Shown here piece by piece: positions 1 through 5,924 of a DNA stretch of 8,950 bases; the stretch's first letter is position 1, and every line of letters starts with the position of its first letter. Under the pieces are notes generated by a model, which was given only the letters and a program-made list of their open reading frames with translations, made no database searches and had not been told where the DNA came from. The stretch is taken from positions 1 through 8,950 of the forward strand of contig JAISEW010000153.1 in assembly GCA_031263945.1 (NCBI GenBank). Reading direction: 5' to 3'. The position numbers were made by a program, and so were the translations under genes. The DNA comes from Gracilibacteraceae bacterium (GTDB lineage Bacteria > Bacillota > Desulfitobacteriia > Desulfitobacteriales > Syntrophobotulaceae).

Positions 1-1034
1 GTTAAATATCCGCTCTGATAGAGAAGTGGCGTAGGGTCATTGCCGTCCGCCCTATAATCGGTTATGGAGTTTGCCGGGACAGTCACGCCTTTGGCAAAAT
101 CAGACAGGTCAAACCTGTCTCGCTCCAACAGTTTTATGAGAAACGTCGGCGTTCCCGTCTCAAACCAGTAATCTTGGAATTTACTCGCTTTTAATGTTTT
201 CAAGACGCTGAAAGGATTGTACAAACCCTCAGTGTTTTCGCAAAAATGATAGCCGTCGTAACGCTTTTTCATTTCCGCCATAGTTTCTTCTATGGTCACG
301 CCGCCACGCTCCGCGAGTTCGCGCAATTCCGGCTCGAAATTATTCCATAATTCCTCTGCGGTTATACCGCAAATGTTGGCATATTTATAATCCATGCTTA
401 TATCATCTAAATGGTTCAAATCGCTGAATACGCTGACTTTAGAAAACTTGGTCACTCCGGTCAGGAAAGAAAGTCGCAGATTTTCATCCGCTCTTTTTAA
501 GACGCCGTAAAAATCTTTTAATTTCTTTCTAAATGAATCGTTTAGTGTTAAGTCGTCAATACTCTCCACCAACTGTTTATCGTATTCGTCTATCAACACG
601 ACCACTTTTTCGCCGAATTTTTTACGCGCATTTTCAATGAGGTTAGAAAACCTTGTTGTGGGGTCATTTTTTTCATAGCCGGACAGATCCCAGAGTTTTT
701 CATGCGCTTGCAGTCTATTGTTCAAGCGATCTTCAAAAACACCAAGGTCGGCGCCCATTTCGGACATGTCCAAATGAATGACTGGATGCCGCCGCCAATC
801 CTTTTCCAGTTTCCCCAGCGCCAGCCCCTGAAACAGTTCTTTTTTTCCTTCGAAATAGGCTTTCAGTGTGGAGACGAGCAGGCTTTTGCCAAAGCGCCGC
901 GGCCGGCCAAGGAAAAACTGTTTACTATTAGTAGCGGCGGCCAACTTATAGACCAAATCGGTCTTATCCACATAAACGCGCTCATCCTGAATGATTTCTT
1001 CAAAATTTTGCATACCGACCGGCAATTTACGCAT
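1..1034 (-). CDS. AAA-ATPase-like protein (PF09820 type), C-terminus beyond the left edge
   Basis: The leftward frame is open from the ATG at 1034 to position 1 (344 codons), so the C-terminus is missing. It begins MRKLPVGMQNFEEI, and residues 20-26 read VYVDKTD, the usual opening of the 'predicted AAA-ATPase' family. A P-loop (GRPRRFGKS, residues 43-51) and a Walker B strand (VVVLIDEYDK, 144-153) follow, then LTGVTKFSKVSVFSDLNHL (191-209) and KRYDGYHF (257-264), all family hallmarks. Full-length relatives have about 500-580 residues and end in a PD-(D/E)XK nuclease-like domain, which would lie outside the window. The cellular role of the family is unknown; its genes occur in many divergent copies in anaerobes and move readily. 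An AAAGGAG ribosome site lies 7-8 bases before the ATG. The gene follows the nucleotidyltransferase stop by 28 bases with no terminator between, so it may be co-transcribed. Its AT-rich composition contrasts sharply with its neighbours and suggests transfer. Confidence 0.9.
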   Translation of the reverse strand, partial: MRKLPVGMQNFEEIIQDERVYVDKTDLVYKLAAATNSKQFFLGRPRRFGKSLLVSTLKAYFEGKKELFQGLALGKLEKDWRRHPVIHLDMSEMGADLGVFEDRLNNRLQAHEKLWDLSGYEKNDPTTRFSNLIENARKKFGEKVVVLIDEYDKQLVESIDDLTLNDSFRKKLKDFYGVLKRADENLRLSFLTGVTKFSKVSVFSDLNHLDDISMDYKYANICGITAEELWNNFEPELRELAERGGVTIEETMAEMKKRYDGYHFCENTEGLYNPFSVLKTLKASKFQDYWFETGTPTFLIKLLERDRFDLSDFAKGVTVPANSITDYRADGNDPTPLLYQSGYL

Positions 1035-1062
1035 GGGAGGACTCCTTTCTTCAACGAATCCC

Positions 1063-3618
1063 TTATTCTTCCTCGGCCATGAGTTTTTCCAAACAGGCGC
1101 TTTCTTCTTCCGGCGTCGTAACGACCCCCTCCAGCCACAGCCGGCGGACGCGGCGCAGGATCTCGCCCACCCGCGGGCCTTCCTCCACGCCGAGGCGCAC
1201 GAGATCCAGGCCTTTCAGGCGCGTGTGGATCCGGGCCCGCGCCGCTTCGTATTTCGCCATTTCCGTCTGGAATTTCTTTTGGGCGCCGACGATATCGCGG
1301 AGAAAATAGGGCGTGTTGCGCATGATATCGTCGATGGCGGCCAGATCGGCCCAATCGGCGCACGCGGCCAGATTTTCCATCAAATCCATGTAATCATGGG
1401 TCACCTTCACCAGCGACCGCGTCAATTTCAGGCGGGAGAGGACGAGTTCGATCTGACGGGCATCCATGAGCTGCAGCGTGAGCAGCCATTTGCGCGCCAG
1501 CGTCCAGCGGGCCGCCTCCTCCGGGTTTTCCCCGCCGTGCCAGGGCAGCGCCTCTCCGAACCAGCTCGCGAGCACGCGGGCGCGGTCCAAATGCGTGATC
1601 ATGGCCTGGTAATTCCGCTCGTTATATATGGCCAGCCATTCTTCGGTAAAACGCTCCTGACTCACTTTGGCAAAAGCGCCGGCCTCCAGGGCCACGCCGA
1701 CAGCCTCCCGCGTCAGTTTGTCCAAACGGAACCCGTACCGGCCGGCGAAGCGCACGGCCCGCATGATCCGCGTCGCGTCGTCGATAAAGCTCATATTGTG
1801 CAGCAGGCGGATCTCTTTTTGCATGAGATCGCGGCCGCCCCCGAAATAGTCGATGAGCTGCCCGTAGGAATCCCTGTTCAGGCACAGAGCCATGGCGTTG
1901 ATCGTAAAATCGCGGCGGAACAGGTCTTCGCGCAGGGCGGACTGCTCCACATGCGGCATGGCGCCCGGATAATCGTATTCTTCCATGCGGCTGCCCGCTA
2001 TATCCACATGCAGGCCGTTTTTGAGAAAAAGGCGCGCCGTGCCGAATTCCTGGTGCCGCACATGCTTGTAGACGTCGAGATATTTTTCCATTAATTGGGA
2101 AAAATGGAATCCATTGCCTTCGATGACGAAGTCAAAATCCTGAGACGGCTCGCCCAGGAGCAGATCGCGCACAAAACCGCCCACCAGATAAACCGGCCGC
2201 TCCATCTCGTCCGCTATGGCCGCTGCCGCCGCCAGCACTCGCCGCGCGCCCTCCGGCAGGGACTCCAGCAGGCGGATCGTGTCCTCGCGGTTGGCGAGAC
2301 TTCGCTCCCGCACGGTATTGTCGTCGGCGGAAACCACGGTGCCATAGATCAGGCGCAGCACGTCGGTGCGGGAAACGATGCCGATCAGCTTGCCGTTTTC
2401 CACGACGGGCACACGGCCGATATCGTTCTGGATCATCAGTTTTTGCACACCCTCCCAATGCGTATCCGGGGAAGCCGTCACCACGTCCCGCGACATGAAG
2501 CCCTTGACCGGGGCGTGCTGCAAACCGTACTTCAGCGCTTTGTCCACGTCGCGGCGCGAAATAACGCCGACCAGCGCCCCGTCCTGTACGACCGGCATCC
2601 CGGAATGAGCGTATTTCAGGAGCAGATTGCCCACGGTTTCCAGCGTCATGTCCGGCGTCACGGTGTGGACGGGAAAACTCATGATATCACGCGCGAGGTT
2701 CGGCTGGGCGGCGTATTTGCGTATCTCCTGCCGCAGTTCCTCTATAACCGGAAAAAGGTCGTCGCGTTTCAGCGTCGCCGAAGCCGCGTACAAATGACCG
2801 GCGCCCCGGAAAGCCCGCAGAATGTCGCGCACGGGCAGGGCGTCAGCTTTGGAGCGGCCGACGATATTGACGCGGCCCGGCATTTTGACGACGATGAACC
2901 AGACGTCGGCGTCCTCGATCTCCCGCAGCTTGTGGATGAGCAGGGCCAGCCCGCCTACATACTGGGCGCATTCCGCGTGGGAGATGAATATCGGGATCTC
3001 GCTTTGGCGGATGATCTCCTTGTTGCGCATGAGCTGCTGAAACACGTCCATCTGTTCCGGGGTGAGCGGACGGCGCAGGTATTCGGCCACGACGCCCAGA
3101 CGTCCGCCCTGGGCCAGCAGCCAGGCCACGGCCGCCGCGTCGCGGGGGGTCGTGTTTTCCAGGAGCAGACTGCCCGTATCGTCATAGACGCCCAGCAGCA
3201 TGAGGGTCGCTTCCATCGCGCTGACTTTCAGCCCGGCCTGGATGATGCGCTCGACCAACAAGGTCGTGCAGGCGCCGGTCTGCTCGATCACCATGTTTTC
3301 CTCGATGGCGCCGGCGTGCGGATGGTGGTCAAAGACAAAAAGCGGTTTGCCGCGCAGCAGGCGCAGCGTTTCCTCATTCGACACGGCCCGGCTCAGATCG
3401 GCGGTGTCGACGAGGATGACGGCGTCCACCGCCGCCAGATCGACGTCTTTCAGTTTCTGGCAGGGGAACAGGTCTTTGGTCAAAGCCATGAATTCCTGCA
3501 CGAAGGAGTTGCTTTTGCCGTTTATGACGGGGACCGCTTCCGGCATGAGTATTTTGGCGGCCACCATCGAGGCCAGCGCGTCAAAATCCAGGCTGATGTG
3601 CCCGAGGATGATTTTCAC
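1063..3618 (-). CDS. A-adding/CCA tRNA nucleotidyltransferase fused to DHH and CBS domains
   Basis: This 851-residue protein has three modules. The first is a DHH phosphoesterase with DFDALAS (11-17), VDTAD (70-74), DHHPHAG (97-103), YDDTGS (145-150) and a DHHA1-like part with VGRS (253-256) and FRGAGHLYAASA (270-281). The second is a CBS pair at about 311-365 and 371-427. The third is a class II poly(A)-polymerase/tRNA nucleotidyltransferase with GGFVRDLLLG (480-489), the metal-binding DFDFVIEG (494-501; D494, D496), RRDFTINAMA (568-577) and DDATR (613-617) in the place of the EDxxR nucleotide-selecting motif. It should complete or repair the 3' CCA of tRNA. In Aquifex aeolicus a protein of this architecture adds only the terminal A and a second enzyme adds CC, so A-adding is the likelier role; sequence reading alone cannot separate it from full CCA addition. 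The start is GTG, overlapping the upstream stop as GTGA, with GGAG five bases before it, suggesting translational coupling. All catalytic motifs look intact. Confidence 0.93.
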   Translation of the reverse strand: MKIILGHISLDFDALASMVAAKILMPEAVPVINGKSNSFVQEFMALTKDLFPCQKLKDVDLAAVDAVILVDTADLSRAVSNEETLRLLRGKPLFVFDHHPHAGAIEENMVIEQTGACTTLLVERIIQAGLKVSAMEATLMLLGVYDDTGSLLLENTTPRDAAAVAWLLAQGGRLGVVAEYLRRPLTPEQMDVFQQLMRNKEIIRQSEIPIFISHAECAQYVGGLALLIHKLREIEDADVWFIVVKMPGRVNIVGRSKADALPVRDILRAFRGAGHLYAASATLKRDDLFPVIEELRQEIRKYAAQPNLARDIMSFPVHTVTPDMTLETVGNLLLKYAHSGMPVVQDGALVGVISRRDVDKALKYGLQHAPVKGFMSRDVVTASPDTHWEGVQKLMIQNDIGRVPVVENGKLIGIVSRTDVLRLIYGTVVSADDNTVRERSLANREDTIRLLESLPEGARRVLAAAAAIADEMERPVYLVGGFVRDLLLGEPSQDFDFVIEGNGFHFSQLMEKYLDVYKHVRHQEFGTARLFLKNGLHVDIAGSRMEEYDYPGAMPHVEQSALREDLFRRDFTINAMALCLNRDSYGQLIDYFGGGRDLMQKEIRLLHNMSFIDDATRIMRAVRFAGRYGFRLDKLTREAVGVALEAGAFAKVSQERFTEEWLAIYNERNYQAMITHLDRARVLASWFGEALPWHGGENPEEAARWTLARKWLLTLQLMDARQIELVLSRLKLTRSLVKVTHDYMDLMENLAACADWADLAAIDDIMRNTPYFLRDIVGAQKKFQTEMAKYEAARARIHTRLKGLDLVRLGVEEGPRVGEILRRVRRLWLEGVVTTPEEESACLEKLMAEEE

Positions 3619-3944
3619 GCCTGCTCCAGCAGCGCGGTGATTTCCTCGTCGCCGACGCCTTCCTTGCGCAGGCGGCTCTGGATGGCCTCCTGCCAGAAAC
3701 GGCTTTTGGCCGCCATTTTCCGGAACGGTTTCGCGTAAGTCTTGTTTTTGCGGATCCGGGACTCGGCGTTGCCGCCGATGATCTCGCAGATGTACCCGGC
3801 GCGGATGCGGTCGCTCTGGGACATTTCCCCGTAGTTTTCCTGCAAGTCCCGCGTCACGTCCCGGTAGAACGCTTCAAACTCGGCAAAAGGGAGTTCCGTG
3901 TCCATGGCCAGAAATTCTCTCAGCTTTCGCAATTTTTCTTCCAT
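3615..3944 (-). CDS. Small conserved-looking hypothetical protein, first gene of the nucleotidyltransferase operon
   Basis: I do not recognise this 109-residue protein. It is highly charged, predicted helical and cytosolic, with no signal peptide, membrane segment or cysteine pair motif. The central part (about 42-58, MSQSDRIRAGYICEIIG) is followed by a basic stretch with KNKTYAKPFRKMAAKSRFW (66-84), which could contact nucleic acid; that is inference only. The evidence that it is real is contextual. A GAGG ribosome site sits 6-7 bases before the ATG at 3944, a good promoter lies upstream, and its TGA overlaps the GTG of the nucleotidyltransferase by four bases. Such tight coupling suggests a role with tRNA 3'-end maturation or with the DHH/CBS part of its neighbour. 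No competing frame here has comparable start signals. Confidence 0.82.
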   Translation of the reverse strand: MEEKLRKLREFLAMDTELPFAEFEAFYRDVTRDLQENYGEMSQSDRIRAGYICEIIGGNAESRIRKNKTYAKPFRKMAAKSRFWQEAIQSRLRKEGVGDEEITALLEQA

Positions 3945-3982
3945 AAATTTCCTCGCGCGTTTTTGTAGAAACTTCCGCCCTG

Positions 3983-4012
3983 ATTATAACACGTTTTTCT
4001 CCGGAATGACAG
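3983..4012 (-). promoter_or_regulatory. Leftward sigma-A-type promoter for the nucleotidyltransferase operon
   Basis: Read on the minus strand, the -10 box is a perfect TATAAT (complement of 3983-3988). A 4/6 match to the -35 consensus, CTGTCA (complement of 4007-4012), lies 18 bases upstream. The -10 is 38 bases from the ATG at 3944, giving a short leader. The -35 overlaps the inverted repeat at 4002-4024. Confidence 0.6.
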
Positions 4013-4024
4013 GAGGGGATTCCG
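4002..4024. repeat. Inverted repeat between the divergent promoters (possible operator)
   Basis: CGGAAT (4002-4007) and ATTCCG (4019-4024) are exact inverted copies separated by 11 bases. The repeat covers the -35 of the leftward promoter and ends six bases before the -35 of the rightward promoter. That placement suits a regulator acting on both units. Phd/YefM antitoxins often bind palindromes in their own promoter, so the downstream antitoxin is a candidate, but a 6-bp arm can arise by chance. Confidence 0.3.
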
Positions 4025-4030
4025 CGCCGC

Positions 4031-4059
4031 TTGCCAAACGCCGGGAAAAAAGCTATAAT
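4031..4059 (+). promoter_or_regulatory. Rightward sigma-A-type promoter for the antitoxin gene
   Basis: TTGCCA (4031-4036, 5/6 to the -35 consensus) and a perfect TATAAT (4054-4059) are separated by exactly 17 bases. Transcription would begin about 20 bases before the ATG at 4088. The TTG at 4031 that could extend the antitoxin reading frame lies inside this -35 box, which argues against that longer start. With no clear promoter or T-tailed terminator before 4603, it may also feed paaK. Confidence 0.75.
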
Positions 4060-4087
4060 TATTTTATGGGAAGCGGGGTGTAAAGCA

Positions 4088-4390
4088 ATGGATCTGAGTC
4101 AGATGTTGGGGCGCATGATTTCGGTTTCCGAGCTTGGGCGGGGACAGGCGTCCAAGGTGATGCAGGCCGTGGAGGAAACAGGGCAGCCTTATATTGTCAT
4201 GAAAAACAACAAGGCCCAGGCCGTGATCATTTCCGTCCGCGATTACGACGAACTGCTGAAGACGCGGGAAGTGCTGGCTTCGCTTGATTTGCCGGAAACC
4301 GGCGTCCGGCGCGAGGCGGGCGACGGGTACAGCAGTCTGACAGATGAGGAAATGCGCCTTTTTCTTAGCGGCGAACAGGGAGAACGCTGA
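4088..4390 (+). CDS. Phd/YefM-family antitoxin without an adjacent toxin
   Basis: The 100-residue protein carries the Phd/YefM fold signature. ISVSELGRGQASKVMQAVEE (11-30) corresponds to the N-terminal DNA-binding/dimerisation helix. GQPYIVMKNNKAQAVIISVRDYDELL (32-57) is the strand-turn-strand followed by 'Y-x-x-L'. A charged tail (SLTDEEMRLFLSGEQ) resembles toxin-wrapping C-termini. Family members repress their own promoter and neutralise a RelE/YoeB- or Doc-type toxin. Here no toxin reading frame follows; the next 200 bases are a palindromic element and then paaK. It may therefore be a solitary regulator, a remnant of a broken pair, or a partner of a toxin elsewhere. I chose the ATG at 4088 because the good promoter lies just upstream; a GGGGTG seven bases before it is a weak ribosome site. 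Stop is TGA. Confidence 0.85.
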   Translation: MDLSQMLGRMISVSELGRGQASKVMQAVEETGQPYIVMKNNKAQAVIISVRDYDELLKTREVLASLDLPETGVRREAGDGYSSLTDEEMRLFLSGEQGER

Positions 4391-4406
4391 ATCCGAGAAC
4401 GGCAGC

Positions 4407-4570
4407 ACTGCCCTGCAATCCCCCAAACTTGTCAGTAAGCGGCGAGAATTTTTCCCGTCAGGCAAGGCGGAGGAGGAAGGCATACCCGTTGTGGTATGGC
4501 GACTGACGACAACGCAGTATGACGGGAAAAAGGCCGACGCTTAGTAAAGTTTGGGGGGTTGCAGGGCAGT
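4407..4570. mobile_element. MITE-like palindromic repeat element
   Basis: Two long imperfect inverted arms flank a 59-bp centre. The left arm (4407-4460) starts ACTGCCCTGCAA and ends TTTTTCCCGTCA. The right arm (4520-4570), read in reverse complement, starts ACTGCCCTGCAA and ends TTTTTCCCGTCA. Between these ends the arms share CCCCCAAACTT and TAAGCG, and differ by a few substitutions and a net 3-base indel. There is no transposase and no convincing coding frame inside; a 66-codon frame crosses it but starts within the antitoxin gene in another phase. Size, palindromy and position between genes fit a non-autonomous miniature element or a REP/BIME-like repeat. I see no clear target-site duplication. 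It begins 17 bases after the antitoxin stop and ends 15 bases before the paaK ribosome site, so as RNA it would place a very long hairpin in front of paaK. Confidence 0.7.
4481..4514 (+). other. Centre of the palindromic element: hairpin with pseudoknot potential
   Basis: CATACC (4481-4486) and GGTATG (4493-4498) can pair around a six-base loop CGTTGT (4487-4492). That loop is the exact reverse complement of ACAACG at 4509-4514. The two helices could form an H-type pseudoknot with a ten-base crossing loop if the second helix shortens to five pairs, or two alternative hairpins. This is folding by eye; a functional RNA is not shown. Confidence 0.3.
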
Positions 4571-4585
4571 AGAGTAGAATGGAAT

Positions 4586-4590
4586 GGAGG
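4586..4590 (+). promoter_or_regulatory. Ribosome binding site that points to the 4603 start of paaK
   Basis: GGAGG lies 12 bases before the ATG at 4603, somewhat long but usable. It lies downstream of the in-frame ATG at 4579, so it cannot serve that earlier codon. Confidence 0.55.
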
Positions 4591-4602
4591 ATCCCAGCAA
4601 AT

Positions 4603-5907
4603 ATGACTATATGGAACCAGGAGTACGAATGCATGCCCCGGCCGCGATTGGCGGAATTACAGTTAGAACGGCTGAAACATACGGTGCGCCGCGTATATGA
4701 AAAAGTGCCCCATTACCGGGAGGCCTTTGATAAAATAGGATTTAAGCCCCAGCATTTACAAAAATTGGATGACCTGTCGCGCTTGCCCTTTATCACCAAA
4801 GACGATTTGCGCAATTTTTACCCCTTCGGCCTTTTTGCCGTGCCGCAGCGGGAAATCGTGCGCCTGCACGCCTCTTCCGGCACGACGGGCCGCCCGGTCG
4901 TAGTCGGCTATACGCGCGGCGATATGGAAACCTGGACGGAACTCACGGCTCGCATGGTGACTCTGGCCGGGGTGACCGGCGACGACACGGCGCAGATCGC
5001 TTTCAACTACGGCCTCTTCACCGGCGGTTTCGGCCTGCATTACGGGCTGGAGCGCGTCGGCGCCGCGGTGATCCCCGCTTCCGGCGGCAACACGGAGCGC
5101 CAGCTCATGCTCATCCGGGATTTTGGCGCGACGACGCTGATCGCCACCCCCGGTTACGCCCTCTATCTGGGGGAAGAAGCGGAAAAACAGGGCGTCGATC
5201 TTTCGCGCTGGAAATTGCGCCTCGGCCTGTTCGGCTCGGAGCCCTGGTCGGAGGAAATGCGGGCGGAGATCGAAAAACGCCTGCGCGTCACGGCGACGGA
5301 CAACTACGGCCTGAGCGAGGTGATGGGGCCGGGCGTGAGCGGCGAATGCCATTGCCGCGCCGGTATGCACATCGCGGAAGACCATTTTATTGTGGAAACG
5401 ATCGACCCGGAGACGGGCGCCGTGCTGCCGCCGGGCGAAGAAGGCGAACTCGTTTTCACTTCGCTGACCAAAGAGGCTTTCCCGGTCGTCCGTTTTCGCA
5501 CAAAAGACATCTCGCGCCTGGACCCCGCACCCTGCGCCTGCGGGCGCACGACGGTCCGGATGCGCAGGATCAGCGGCCGGACGGACGATATGCTCATCAT
5601 TCGCGGCGTGAACGTCTTCCCCTCGCAAATCGAAAGCGTCCTCATCAATTCGGCGGGCATCGCCCCGCATTACCGGATCGACGTTTACCGGCGCGGCGCG
5701 TTGGACGACTTGGAAATATCCGTCGAACTGGCGTCTTCCGACCTTTTGGAACCGTATTTTCAATTGGAGGAACTGTCCGCCGCCATCCAGCGCAAAATCT
5801 ACGCCACGCTGGCCCTGAACGCCAAGATCCGTCTCGTGCAGCCCGGTTCTCTCGAGCGCTCCACGGGCAAGAGCCAGCGGGTGTTTGACCATCGCCGCCA
5901 ATCATGA
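4603..5907 (+). CDS. paaK: Phenylacetate-CoA ligase (AMP-forming)
   Basis: This enzyme activates phenylacetate or related aryl acetates to the CoA thioester with ATP, giving AMP and PPi (EC 6.2.1.30 type), in the cytoplasm. The 434-residue length is typical. The N-terminus MTIWNQEYECMPR is the family opening, which is why I prefer the ATG at 4603 over the in-frame ATG at 4579. The adenylate-forming motifs are complete: HASSGTTGRP P-loop (89-98), YGLSEVMGPGV (235-245), IIDP-like TIDPETGAVLPPGEEGEL, CACGRT near 310, RGVNVFPSQIES (334-345) at the start of the PaaK-type C-terminal domain, and the catalytic lysine in STGKSQR (K423). It is followed directly by iorA and iorB. In this setting it may act on aryl acids for re-use, or in reverse to recover energy from aryl-acetyl-CoA; indole-acetate or hydroxyphenylacetate are also possible substrates. 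No obvious promoter of its own is seen. Confidence 0.95.
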   Translation: MTIWNQEYECMPRPRLAELQLERLKHTVRRVYEKVPHYREAFDKIGFKPQHLQKLDDLSRLPFITKDDLRNFYPFGLFAVPQREIVRLHASSGTTGRPVVVGYTRGDMETWTELTARMVTLAGVTGDDTAQIAFNYGLFTGGFGLHYGLERVGAAVIPASGGNTERQLMLIRDFGATTLIATPGYALYLGEEAEKQGVDLSRWKLRLGLFGSEPWSEEMRAEIEKRLRVTATDNYGLSEVMGPGVSGECHCRAGMHIAEDHFIVETIDPETGAVLPPGEEGELVFTSLTKEAFPVVRFRTKDISRLDPAPCACGRTTVRMRRISGRTDDMLIIRGVNVFPSQIESVLINSAGIAPHYRIDVYRRGALDDLEISVELASSDLLEPYFQLEELSAAIQRKIYATLALNAKIRLVQPGSLERSTGKSQRVFDHRRQS

Positions 5908-5912
5908 GGACT

Positions 5913-5918
5913 GAGAGG
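5913..5918 (+). promoter_or_regulatory. Ribosome binding site that points to the GTG start of iorA
   Basis: GAGAGG lies six bases before GTG 5925, ideal spacing. It is downstream of the alternative ATG at 5904 (overlapping the paaK stop), and the family-typical opening MKQLMTGNEA starts at the GTG. Confidence 0.6.
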
Positions 5919-5924
5919 AATAAC

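Noticed and set aside
702..1082. A 126-codon rightward frame opposite the AAA-ATPase gene
   Set aside because: It is antisense to the region coding the Walker A motif and shows no domain of its own.
2095..3738. A 547-codon rightward open frame opposite the nucleotidyltransferase, and similar long frames at 991-2094 (+) and 4756-5901 (-)
   Set aside because: They are antisense to genes with clear domain motifs, have no recognisable domains and are rich in His/Arg/Gln as expected for complements of GC-biased codons. They are shadows.
4031..4087. A longer antitoxin starting at TTG 4031
   Set aside because: The TTG is the first triplet of the promoter -35 box and the extra residues do not resemble the Phd/YefM N-terminus.
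4344..4544. A 66-codon rightward frame crossing the palindromic element
   Set aside because: It starts inside the antitoxin gene in another phase, lacks a ribosome site and runs through both arms of the inverted repeat, so coding is unlikely. Translation of one repeat copy is the simplest explanation.
4579..4602. Earlier in-frame ATG for paaK at 4579
   Set aside because: The GGAGG site lies after it and the family N-terminus begins at the 4603 ATG.
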